Assembly: GCA_025345505.1 (NCBI GenBank)
Contig: JANVCC010000011.1
Coordinates: forward strand, 8,323,098 to 8,387,097
Reading direction: 5' to 3'
Length of the DNA stretch: 64,000 nt
Source of the DNA: Todiramphus chloris collaris
Taxonomy: Eukaryota; Chordata; Aves; Coraciiformes; Alcedinidae
Part shown: positions 37,520 through 48,148 of the stretch, one piece after another
Position numbering within the stretch: position 1 is the stretch's first letter
Layout: each line of letters starts with the position of its first letter
The notes under the pieces: model-generated
Seen by the model: only the letters and a program-made list of their open reading frames with translations
Told to the model about the DNA's origin: nothing
Database searches by the model: none
Translations under genes and position numbers: made by a program

Positions 37520-37681
37520 GTGGATGCTGAAAAGCTGCTAGCAGAGGAATTTTCCTAGGTTCTCACAATATTCGATGAGAATCCTGCCTTTCTCACACGT
37601 GTTATGAGAAACAGTAGGATTCTCACCGAATATTGTGAGAACCTAGGAAAATTCCTCTGCTAGCAGCTTTTCAGCATCCAC
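37520..37681. repeat. Near-perfect 162-bp inverted repeat (66-bp arms)
   Basis: The left arm 37520-37585 (gtggatgctgaaaagctgct...) is the reverse complement of the right arm 37616-37681 at 65 of 66 positions. The single mismatch is A37575 against C37626. The 30-base centre is itself partly self-complementary (TTTCTCA 37589-37595 with TGAGAAA 37605-37611), so almost the whole segment can fold into one hairpin. C-rich runs flank both sides. It may be a foldback/MITE-like element nested in the LTR, or an assembly artefact. I do not recognise the family. Confidence 0.85.
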
Positions 37682-39262
37682 ACCCCCACCCCCCCCAAAA
37701 GACCCGAAACAAACAACAAAACAACAACCAACTTGCCATGGAAACCCAGTGCAGTTGCACAATAGGTGCAACTTTTAGAGTTTTGGAGTCCTTTGAGAGA
37801 TAATAATCGGAATCTCAACCATTCTAATACAGAATTAGAGATGCCAAGTTTAGAAATGGCAAGTAATTTGTCCACTGTAGCTTTAATTCCTAGTGTCTGG
37901 GTAAGGGTAGATGGGGGAGGTATTCTATGAATTTCAGTAGTTCTCTCAAACGATCCTTCAAGGGAACAAGTCTCTCTAGTGTTCCAATCCGGACTGCAGG
38001 ATTGACATTCAGCCGTGCTGATGATCCACCTCAGTCCTTGAATAGTATGTACAGGATGTATGGATAGTATGTTCCTTTATAATTATGTTACTAGTTTCAC
38101 AGTCTCCTTTCATCTTTATTGAAGGTAGGTTGGTTGGATGATTTTTCAACATGTTTCCTTGTAGCAGAAGCTTGTAACATGGAAGTATGTGTCTTCCAAC
38201 CTGGAGTTCTCTTGCAGCTTTGCAATTCAAGCAATTCGGTGGCTCACTCATTTCCAAAAAAGGGCTGCTTTAGCTGCTGTTCCAGTTGTTGTAAATCCAC
38301 AGACACTTGATTTTATGATTTTAAGCTGCTGATCTCAGAACTGTCCTGGTTGTAGGAGTTTTTTTTCCATGCTGTATGAGGTGAAGGTGCATCTTTTGAT
38401 CATTGAAGAGATTAATGAGAACAAATGGTCAAAAGCAGATAAAAATCACAACCGCCTCTTTTCCCTGCCACCATCCAATTTCATTACAATTTCAACAGAA
38501 CTTTAATTTTGTGTTTCAGTAAAACAAATGGTAAATGAATGAATATGAGTAAATTTTGCTCCCAGCATGTTTTTTTCTTGTCTACAGATGCCCTGTTCAT
38601 TAGTATCCATTGACAAAGATAAGTACATGATTTGTGCAAAAGATAATATTCTGGTCTTCATTGCTTTTTGCCTGATTATTTTCAAGTTTAATTTTGCTGC
38701 TTTTAGATGAGATCACTAAATTTAATTTGTGGGTTTGATACTGTATTTTTTTTATTTCTCTGCTGGAAAGATGTTTACACATTTTGCAAATCGACTTGTT
38801 CACCTTAATACATCTTCCAAATACGTTCGCAGTAATTTATATAGCAGAATGAAGCTCCCCTTCCTGAAGGTGTTCTAGGTGGCTCAGCGTGATGACATCT
38901 TTTGTAACAGCACAAGATCATTGCTCTGTTGCTGTACTTTCTCACCACTGGATTTGTACCGAACAAAAAGTTTATTTCAGGATTTTGAGTTTAATGTTCA
39001 GAGTTCTCACCGGAATTGCTGTTGGTACCCAATACATCACTGCTGCTGCTTCTGTGAGGCTGTGTTCCAGAATACTTTAAGCTTTCATCCTTGGTTTCAA
39101 AAAAGCTTATGTTGAGATGAGCTGTTGGGATTTTTATTTTTTTTTTCCCCCTTCTTTATCTGGAATATATCTCTCTTTTTATTGAACTTCAGCTTATTAT
39201 AATGGTCATAAGGCCTTCATGCATTCTGAGCCACTTTGGAGATAACTCTGCTTGATTTGGGT

Positions 39263-39313
39263 TATTCACTTGTGCAAGTTTAACAGGTAATTCACTTGTG
39301 TAAGTTTAATCAG
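39263..39313 (+). repeat. Tandem duplication, 26-bp unit
   Basis: Two copies of ttcacttgtg(c/t)aagttta with similar flanks, one substitution in the core. Confidence 0.8.
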
Positions 39314-40689
39314 GTTTCAATTTCTTTGAGTTTTTGAAGCAAGCTGCTTTGAAGAAGTCTTTTTCTAACTAAAAGGGGTGGGGGGCAAACCCAAACAAAA
39401 TTAAAAGACCTTCAACACTTCCCCTTCCCCTCTTCCCCCCCCTTCCCCCCCCAAACCCCACTGTACACCATATGCCTACCATGTAGTTCAATCACTTGTG
39501 ACCTTTGTGAAAGAAGAACCAGTAATGAAAAGCCTTTGAGTTTGTTCCTTTAAATATGTTTCCTGCGCATGTGCTTGCATACTAATGTGCATTTATTCTT
39601 GAAATGACCTGTCTTTGGGTGTTGGTACAATTAGTAAATGAGTGGCTTCTTTCTGTCCTTTGTTGAAAACTTTTCATGACATTCGTGGTGAGGATAACTT
39701 TGTTAAGAGGTGGATCAATATTATTTAAATAAAACGCTTCTGACTATTTGCGTGGAAAACACATCAAGAAGAAATGATAAATATTTTTTTTCTTGTAATT
39801 ACAATATAATTCTGTTCAGTTGTGTGTATTATATCTTCTTATTCGATTTTGGGGAGCTCCCCCGTCATATATTTGTTCCGTATCTTTGGTGTGTCCTTTT
39901 AAAGGAAAAAAGTAATTTCTTGGGGTTTTTTTGATTTTTACTGCAGATAGTGAAGGAGTAATCTTGCATTTAATTATATGTTTGAAGATTACAAAGAAGA
40001 GTAGTCATTGATCTGCATTAGAATGCCCACAAAATTTACTTTCAGCATTCATTTGCTATTTATAAATCCTTTATATTCACCTTTATTTTTCAGTTCTCTT
40101 ATGAGAAAACTCCATCACAGCCAAAGCGAGTGCAGAGAGGAACATCTGACTTGTAGAATGTGAATGGGAGTTATTTTTAGAACAATGAATACAAGTCCGG
40201 GTCGGTAGGAGGGAAAAAGCTTGTCAGATTAGAAGAATTTCAGTCTTTTTTTTCGTCAAGAGACAGTCTTTGTAAATCACCAGTATGCTTTGGTGTGCAC
40301 ATACGAAAGTTTCAGTGGCTGATCCAGTGAGGAATGCGTCAGAGAACTTTTTTCGAAGTGGCCAGGTCTTCTGCATCTGTTGTTTTGCCTGCTGACAGGG
40401 TAGGATTGCTGGTGCACAGCCAGTGGTTGCTGCCATTGTGGAGAGGAACCTAGCAGTGCTTTTTGACAGTAGGCTGCCAGAGAACAGAGGAACTGGAAAG
40501 CATGATGGAAGAACTTGAAAAGCCCTTTCTTTCCATAGATAGCCTGCTGAGTTCAAACTTTACAGCAGTCCTTCAATTGACTGGCTGCTCAGGATGTCTA
40601 ATGTGTTCCCCTGAAGATAATATATTGTACTTTTTTCTCAGACAGGAACTCCCCCTGCACTTTGAATGCGCTCTCTTTTCTTTTTCTTT

Positions 40690-40754
40690 GTGGGGTTTTT
40701 TTTTTTTTTTTTGTGTTGGTGGGTTTTTTTTGTTCGTTGTTTTTTTGGGGGGGT
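40690..40754 (+). repeat. T/G-rich low-complexity tract
   Basis: Long T runs interspersed with G runs, about 65 bp. Confidence 0.85.
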
Positions 40755-43700
40755 AAAGGAGGAAGACTTTCATGCTGAACACTTTTTTTGCATGACTCTT
40801 CAAACACAAATGTGGGAATTGAGTCACAAAGTGAGTCCTAATGTGTAACTCTTTTAAAGGAGTAGCTTGTTTGATAATTATTAAAGATAAAAAAGCTATG
40901 CCTGTAGTACTGTTTTATAACCTGGAGATTTAAAGTCCACGGCATATTGTCATAGATCATATAGGATTAAAGGAATGACAAAGGAATACAGGATATTACT
41001 GGAGAAGGAAGGAAAGATTGAAAAGAAAGAACCGGCTTCTAAGGAGACAACTACAAATACTGTGTTGGGTGAAGACACATTAGCTTCTTCTACAGGAGGG
41101 TATTCTGTTATAAAATAAGACTATCTAAAAAAATAATTTTTTCGTTCTTGCCTTCCTTTGTCTAACTGTATCTTGGTAAGCAGAAGTGTGCTTTTACTTC
41201 CACTAGAAATATTGGGCACTTGTATGTGGTAGAAGTGAACACATGACTGTCAGGCTCCTTGTGCCAGATGGAACTGCAGAGGCTTTGGATTTCACAGGTT
41301 GCTGTTGAGTGTTAGCCTCTGCACACTGGTTGTTTTTCTTCAGAACTGCTACACGTATGGCAAAGACCGCCCAGCATGCATAAGAGCCAGCATAAACTGC
41401 GTAAGAAGCTGTCACACCCACAACAGACATATTTATTAAGGTTCTTACCAGAGAGGAAGACTAAAATGGAAGCTAAATTGTCTTTCCTGTCCTTCTGTTA
41501 TGACTCATGGGAGCTGCTTTTGTGCTCAACGCTTTGATAATCAGTCTGCTTATGTGTCACTGTGGTCTTACAAGCATCCTGCTAAGCACCCACTCTTTTT
41601 GAGTTGGCCACAGCTGCTAGAGAAGCTCATAAATCCCGTACTTTAACTCTGAGAAGAGTTCATATATCCAGGATGAGCTGAATTTTTGAATCTGTACTTG
41701 CATACAAAAAGAAGAGAGCTTACAGAATAAGATAAGCCAAACCAAATTATTATTGGTGCCCTGGTCTTCAAGCTCCGTTTTCCTTCATGAATTTAACCAA
41801 ACTGGTATCTTTTATTAGTTGGGAGCTGATTCAACCCTTTTTCTAGTTGTGTGCTTGCTGTGGGATGGGAGCTTTGTTCATGTTCTTCCCTTCTCTACCC
41901 CTGGCCCAGATGCCACGGAGGTGTGCTGCCTTTTAGGCCAGGTATGTGACAACGACTTCCCTTGATGTGCAACTTATTCAGATGACTTTGCGGGTTTCAT
42001 ATATCAACGATTTTTTTTTTTAATTATACAATAAAAGCTTGCTGGAGTTGCATTTTAAAACCTGTGAGCTTGTGCAAGCAACCTTGGTGTTTTGCTTTTA
42101 CATAATTTGTTCAAGTTTGAAAGTTTTCTAAATTTTGTATGTATTTTCTCCAGCTGTTCTTTTCATTCCTGATTTTTCTTTTACGAGCAGAGGAGGATAG
42201 ATTGAAGCTTAGAGTACGGAAATGGCTTGCTTAATGCAAATTCTTTCTGGTTTTTATCTCTTCAGCTTCTTTTTTTCAAATTCCACATTGTGCATTTCTT
42301 CATATTATGAAATCTCGATGCCTCTTCCTTCAGATCCTTGTCTCATTAGAAGGTCTCCTGTCCCTCCATAAAATGGAAAAACTAGTGGTAATTTTCTTGC
42401 AAGTGCAGGAGTGAGACTGGCAAAATTTCACTGGCAATATGATTGTTGTGGGATTTTTTTCCCTCTCCATTCTTAAAATCAGAATATTATTACTTACATC
42501 CTCCTCACAGCTGTTCAGATTTGTTCTTCCTAATCTTCCCCATAATACTCCTGGTGCATTCTTCTGAATCAAAAACTCAGGGTTGGGAAAAAAAATCCAA
42601 TTATTTTCTTAACCCCGTTGCTTGTATATTCTACTATAACACTGAATCACGTGCTTATAGCTCTTAACTAGGGTTTCCCTGCAAAAGCTCAAGAAATAGA
42701 ACTGCTTATATAAAGGGGAGGAGGAAAGACCCTACAGTAACGATACATCATGACTAATAGCAGTGGTTCGTGCTTGCTTTCATGCACACGCCTTGTATGA
42801 CAGTGTGCCAGGGTTTGGATTAATACGTAGCCATCAAATGCCAGATACTTTTATGGTATTAGTTCTGTACATCTGTTTCCTGACCCGCTGTTATGTTAGT
42901 GAACCCATGAAAATGTAGCTAGCCTCTATAAATTTTTAGTTGTACCTTCTCAGCGAGTAAAAATAATAATGAAATAAAACGTTCTTGTTTTGGGGGAGCA
43001 AGAGGGGTGTATTACCTATTATCAAGAAGCTTGTTTAAACGCTAATGGATGACTTTGAAGGAAATTAGAAATTTGTAGCTGGCTTCATTAGGGTGCAAAT
43101 TGCATATCTGAAATGAACTGTATACTTGATATGTACAAATATACAAATCTGAGTGTACATTTCTAGAACAGAGTTTTATTTCTCCACATTTTGTGAAGTG
43201 TCTACCTCAAGTTTATTGTAATTCTTACTAAATGTCTCTACCAAAATCTAACTATGTAAAAATAGCTTCCCTCCCTCCTCGTCTAGCTATTGATGACTAT
43301 GAAATAACAAATAGCATTTTTATTTAGGATTGAGACCTTCGAGTGACTGGTTAACTTGGATGCTTTTGGGTGATGCTCTAGTATTCTTAATGGTCCTGAA
43401 GGGAAAAGAAATTGGTGAAGAGGTTTTCCCCCATTGTTCTAATTTAAATGCAAATGATCCATAATGCTGCATTAGTCCAGATGTTTATACAGGTTTTGTT
43501 TTTCACATGTAAGCCTTATATGCTGTGGCAAACCAATTGCATTTGTATTAAAGTCTCACACGGTCTTAGTCCTGGATTAAGTAAAACTAATTTGTTTTTG
43601 TTCATGTCATGATGCTCCATTTTGCTGAATTGGCTCTGTGTTTTTTGGAATGCCATGGTAACACTGAGACCCTGTCAGACATCTGTTGGCTTAATTTGTG

Positions 43701-45788
43701 TTGTTGATGTGCTGTGAATCTGGCCGCCTCAGAAGGGGGTGTTAGGAGAATGACTGCTATTTCCCTACTGAGAACCTCTGAGAGGTAAAGAATGGCCTTA
43801 TTTCCTCTTCTGCAAGGGTTATCATTCTGACCAGCAGGCAACTTATTAAAACAGGCCTATATGGTACTCAGTGCAAAGAAGGAAATTGTGGTTGCTATTA
43901 ATAAGGTTTTCCTTGCTATTTCCAATGTTCAGCTTGAAAGAATCCATCCGGTCTTTGCTAAGTTACAGAAAAATGTAATTCTTGCTGTGGATAACTTTCC
44001 GGGAATGACTTTTTTGGTTAACACTTCTAGATTTTATTTTTTATTTCTTTTTATTATTGCAGTTTCTCTGCCATTCACAAGACTGTGTCATTCACGGAGT
44101 TTAGTTTGTATTGCCAGATTCTCTGCAAGAAACAGTGATTTTAAACACAGTCTTAAAGAGGCTAGTGCCTTTCAAAAAAGCAGAAAAGAAAATCCGAGCA
44201 AGTTCAGTGGGTGCTGCCACTCAGCAAGTGTTTTTAGCAGTCTGTTTTCAATCTTTCAGTAGCTTTTGAAGGCAGGGATCTCAAGTATATACATCTGGTT
44301 TTGGGATTAGATGGGTCTAGGCTAGTCTGAGTGCAGTAATGTTGCAGGAGAGAGCCAGTTTGAATTACTGCCCTGCTTGAGGAGATGTGACAAAAGTTGT
44401 GGCAAAAAGTGTTTGGGTATGAATCCATACTACTGCTGCACGCCACTTGTAATCTTTTAATTAGTTCTCCTTTTTGAGATGAGGTTCTCATAAAGCGCTT
44501 TCAGCAGAGCTGTGCGTGAAGGTGACTGGAGCTAGCGCAGAAGAGGCAGCTTTGTTTTGGGAGTGCCCCTGTATGTGCGTCTGTATTACTTTTCCTGTCA
44601 GTCATTACGTTCTATGGGAAGAATTCAAGAAGCTGTTCAGTGTTGTTCTTTGGGCCAGTCAAAGTGTATCACTAGTGGTCAATGAACAGCAGTCAGTGAG
44701 TTGACAGGCTTTTACCTTCAGGCGATTACACGTGACTGCTGTTCTAGGTGCCATGCATAAAGGAGCACCAGTGTAACAAGTGCATCATCTTCCTCTGGCT
44801 CTTTTCCTTTTCACTTCATTAAAAGTTAACGGTGTGATCAATGGGAAGGGGAAGAAGGATAGTACTGAATTTCAGGAAGGAACATTAGCTGCTTACAAAT
44901 CTAATGTTTATTCTTGATAAAAAAATAGGACAGGGTATGTACTGAATACACTTGCAGAAAATTTTATTTAAAATAAAAAAAAATAGTGGATCACAAGCTG
45001 CAGGCCTGTGTAGCTTTGAGAAATTTGGAAATTGTCAACGAGGGACAGAGTAAACTTCATCTAAATTTCTTACTGAGTTTTTGATATGTTATCTCATAAA
45101 GTTTTTTTTGCTGCTTTGTTGTGGATCCAAAAAGTTTTGTGTGCACTGTAAGGTAGAAAGACAATGTATGGTGATAACATTAGCAGATAACTAATGAAAG
45201 TTATCACAAACCAATTTCTAGAAAGAAATGAATAATGTTGAGAAATGGAGTAGCAGATTTGGTGATGTTATTGAATAGTGGTAATAGAAGACAATGTATG
45301 TTTTCTGACTGTTCCTTACTTTCCAGCAAGTATGTTTGCTCTTCTGAAGGTGACTGACCCGTTTTCTTACATCTTGCTTACATTATGGAATTACTGGTTC
45401 TTCCAAGGTCTCTGTAGTGGTATTTCTGTCACTCAACTGCAGCGTGGGGACAGCTAGCTGCACCCATGTGCCTGGCACCAGCTTATTTCAGTAGAAAGCC
45501 AAAGTAGCTCAGTGTGGGCTCTGTTCTCATGCTAATGGGTGCAACTGAGCAGATGCTCCTGCTTTTTGGGAGCTCATGCTTTTTTTAGTTTGTTACTGTA
45601 ACCAGAAAGCCTGGGCAAACAGCACAAAAGTTTATGTGAGAATGAGATGCCAAGAGAAAGAGATGCAGGACAGTATATGGAAGGCAAAGAGTATTTTATA
45701 TAATTCACAAGTGATTTAAAAAAAAAATAAATAAATGAAACCAGTAAACTAAACCACTGAAATAATCCATTAAGGAGTGGGTAACTTA

Positions 45789-45978
45789 AAAAAAACCCCC
45801 ACACAACAACAACAACAAACCAACAAAACAGAAGCGACAATCAAACAAACAAACAAAAACAAATGAGGAAACACACTCACACAAAAAACCAAAACCAAAA
45901 CAAAAAACCCCAACACACAAAACAAAACAAAAAAAAACCCAAAAAACCCAAACAAACAAAAAAGCCCAAACAAAAGAA
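45789..45978 (-). repeat. A/C-rich (CAAA)n low-complexity tract
   Basis: About 190 bp of degenerate CAAA/CAAC repeats on the + strand, with runs of A and C. The overlapping minus-strand frames rich in F, V, C and G are compositional artefacts. Confidence 0.9.
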
Positions 45979-46752
45979 AACCTAGCCATCCTTTTAACTT
46001 GGAAGTCCTACTTAGTTTTCAGAGTTTGTTTCCAAATATACTGTGGTTGATTAACTCTGAAGTTGCTTCTAAAATAACAAAACCCCCTAGATTATCTCCC
46101 TGTGTCTTGCTGAGGCTAGTGTCATTGTGACTTTCCTCCACCCTTGAGTCATCCTTTTTGTTATTTGTGATTTAATCAACAGAGGGCCAGCAACATTTGG
46201 CCAGCACCCCTGGCTTATAGGGAAATAGCAACGAGACTTCTCAGATGTGGGAGCTGAACCCAGTATCCTAAGGTCACACTCACCCCTTACACTGAAGTCA
46301 ATTAAGTGAATTCACTTCTATCCTGCCATCTTGTTCCTCATGAGTAGTCCCGTTCTTGGAGCACTGAACTGTGGAAATGACATAGTTCCAGCTCATGGTG
46401 AAGCTGTTTGGTGTTTCCCCATTTTTGAATGTGGGACGCATGCCTTTAATATTAGAGGAAAAATGCAGTCGGAATGAGCAAAACCAAACTTGGGTGTGTT
46501 TAGTTTATCAGACTTCTAAGATTATAGGAGAGATGTGGTGAGCCTAAAGCAGACAGATGTCAAAAACTTTGTTCTTTTCCTGTGTATTGTTGCTAGTTTT
46601 GACAATTTACTTCAATGTTAGGGAAGCATGGGGGAATAAAAGCTTCATAAACATATTTTTCTGTTTATTACACTCCCATTAAATAAGCTGATAATGGAAA
46701 TAATTTTCTAAATCTGATTGCTAGTCAGTCTAGCAAATAATTTCCTTTATGT

Positions 46753-46855
46753 ATGTTTGGGTGGGTTTTGTTGGTTTTGTTCTTGTTGTTGTCTTTTGAT
46801 TGTTGTTTGCATGTGGGTTTTTGTGTGTTTGTTGATTTTTCTGGTTTGTTTTTTA
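46753..46855 (+). repeat. T/G-rich low-complexity tract
   Basis: Degenerate GTTTT/GTTG repeats. The composition is complementary to the A/C-rich tract about 0.8 kb upstream. Confidence 0.8.
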
Positions 46856-47328
46856 AACAGTCACAGAAAATTGTAATGGAAGATTATTCTTCTATTTTTA
46901 GTGAGGGTTTTTTTAACTTACCCTTTTTATCCTTACAGTGGACAAATAATAAACTGGCTAAACACAGTTTGGTTTTATACCTCGCTGTCAACATACATCA
47001 AAGTGAGAACATGAGTAATTATAGGTGTATTTTTGCTCAGTGAGATAGTTCCTGTCAACATATTTCTTTCCTTCTGTTCTGTAGAAAATAACTTCTAGTT
47101 ATTATTGTAATAGACATCTTAAGTATGGGATTACAAGCCCAGCTGTTCTGTCAGATATATGTTCTTAATAGGTTCCTTCCATTGTACGTGCTGCTTCTAC
47201 ATTGTGAAATGTAGAAGTAAATTGTCTGTTACAACTGTTAAAACTGACAGTAGCAGTATGTTACGTATATACACCACTGTTCTCTCTTACTGAAATAAAT
47301 TACTAATTACATTTTCTTCTTTCCCTAG

Positions 47329-47494
47329 GAAGCAACTGACTGCCTAGAAGCTAAGAAAGGGTGTGAGAGGTCGTGTTGATCAAGGTGGAATTTTTTTTTC
47401 CAAGAGCCTTTTCACAATTGCCTTTTGCAAAATCTTTGAACGCTCCCTGTTGTGCCATGTTTTGTGGCTCTCGCTTTAAGAGGAATTTGTCTTG
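47329..47494 (+). other. CDKL5: CDKL5 exon 2, 5' UTR part
   Basis: The exon starts after a good 3' splice site (ttctttccctag, AG at 47327-47328), although the exact start is inferred from this motif alone. It is leader sequence up to the ATG. An in-frame TAA at 47477-47479, six codons before the start, rules out an N-terminal extension within this exon. A short upstream ORF lies inside it. Confidence 0.75.
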
Positions 47495-47495
47495 A
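47457..47495 (+). other. Upstream ORF (12 codons) overlapping the CDKL5 start by one base
   Basis: ATG at 47457 has G at -3 and T at +4. It reads MFCGSRFKRNLS and stops at TGA 47493-47495. The final A of that stop is the A of the CDKL5 ATG, giving TGATG. The main ATG has T at -3, so it is the weaker context. This arrangement is compatible with termination-reinitiation or leaky scanning. Function is inferred, not shown. Confidence 0.6.
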
Positions 47496-47558
47496 TGAAG
47501 ATTCCTAACATTGGTAATGTGATGAATAAATTTGAGATCCTTGGAGTTGTAGGTGAAG
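47495..47558 (+). CDS. CDKL5: CDKL5 coding exon 2 (start of the kinase)
   Basis: CDKL5 is a CMGC-group serine/threonine kinase that acts in neuronal nuclei, dendrites and synapses. In humans its loss causes an early-onset epileptic encephalopathy. The 64 coding bases read MKIPNIGNVMNKFEILGVV then GEG. This matches the vertebrate CDKL5 N-terminus as I know it, residue for residue, and opens the kinase domain (FEILGVVGEG is strand beta-1 and the first half of the glycine-rich loop). The start is chosen by family identity, with an in-frame TAA 18 bases upstream. A second in-frame ATG is codon 10. The exon ends GAAG|gtaag in phase 1, so the third Gly codon of the loop is split by the intron. Only the first 21 and a third of about a thousand codons are here. 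Confidence 0.97.
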
Positions 47559-48113
47559 GTAAGTAGTATCTAACTGAAAAATTAATTAGAACTTTATATA
47601 GATTTGACTTAGTCCTCTTGATGGTAATGTGTTTTAATTTACAAAATATTGCTTGTATGCATCAGTCAATTCTCTACAGCCTTTCTAATGCTATTCTTAG
47701 ATGGAAGACGTTTGGAAGATGAAAGCAAAGAAAGAAATGGGATACTTTTGTAGGTTTGGGGGTTTTTGGTTTTGGTTTTTTTTGTAGTTGTACAGTTTAC
47801 TATATTAATTTCTCTTTAGTGATACTAGGGAGATGCAAGTTACCAAACTCTGCAGGTCTATTTAAAAAAAAAAAAGAAAAGTCAGCGTTGTAAGATCTGT
47901 TTAGTTTCAAGCAATTTTTTATAAAGTTGTTTCAGTGCACAGAAAATTTGTACAGTACCTTTATATCCAAGTTCTGGATAATAATGCCGAGGAAGATTTT
48001 ATTTCTGTAGCCAGGAGTTGACTGAAGACTGTTTTAACTTGATGCTTTTTTTCCCTGCTTTGAGATGGTTTATTTCTTTTTTTTTTTTCTCCCCTCTCTT
48101 TTTTTTTTTTCAG
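47559..48113 (+). other. CDKL5: CDKL5 intron 2 (555 bp)
   Basis: It starts gtaagtag and ends in a long polypyrimidine tract (about 48072-48110, T runs broken by C) and CAG. A T/G-rich patch lies at about 47755-47787 and an A run at about 47863-47874. No other element is seen. Confidence 0.95.
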
Positions 48114-48148
48114 GAGCCTATGGCGTTGTACTTAAATGCAGACACAAG
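48114..48148 (+). CDS. CDKL5: CDKL5 coding exon 3 (glycine loop, 35 nt)
   Basis: Joined to exon 2, the split Gly codon is completed and the frame continues AYGVVLKCRHK. This gives the full nucleotide-binding loop GEGAYGVV (GxGxxGxV). The exon is 35 nt, from an acceptor CAG at 48111-48113 to a donor AG|gtaagt at 48149, and it ends on a codon boundary at residue 33. Both length and phase match human CDKL5 exon 3 as I remember it. Because 35 is not a multiple of three, skipping it would shift the frame. The catalytic Lys of VAIKK lies in exon 4, which is not in this window. Confidence 0.96.

Larger units (their letters stand above)
36341..37753 (-). mobile_element. Avian endogenous retrovirus solo LTR (ERVL-like), antisense, with nested hairpin insert
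   Basis: The + strand opens with TGTGGGTTGACCCTGGATGG, then caggtgcccaccaaagctgc and gagagatcactccctagtt. It runs through tgggctgcaggtggatg-type units, and ends in acttgccatggaaacccagt. I recognise this order as a common avian LTR read backwards. In its own sense (minus strand) it has an AATAAA-containing AT-rich zone (plus strand about 36516-36545) near its 3' end. No internal viral genes are seen, so it is a solo LTR. The inner end near 37753 is approximate and no clean target duplication was found. Near that end, A/C- and C-rich sequence plus a 162-bp inverted repeat interrupt the LTR. The 222- and 198-codon + frames and the 109-codon minus frame lie wholly in the LTR and are not host genes. 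Confidence 0.75.
37754..47328 (+). other. CDKL5: CDKL5 intron 1, distal part
   Basis: About 9.6 kb of AT-rich intron up to exon 2. It contains a 26-bp tandem duplication at 39263-39313, a C/T-rich patch near 39419-39460, T/G-rich tracts at 40690-40754 and 46753-46855, an A/C-rich tract at 45789-45978, and a small hairpin at 47194-47217. The acceptor of exon 2 is at its end (ttctttccctag). No other exon is recognised. The 133-codon frame at 43861-44262 has no recognisable signature. Confidence 0.6.

Noticed and set aside
40385..40560. Possible CR1 internal fragment (aacctagcagtgctttttga, acagtaggctgccag)
   Set aside because: Only short wording resembles CR1 body sequence and the flanks do not align. 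Not enough to call.
43861..44262. 133-codon + frame as a gene
   Set aside because: Starts like a plausible protein but shows no family signature. A frame of this length is expected by chance among many in 64 kb.
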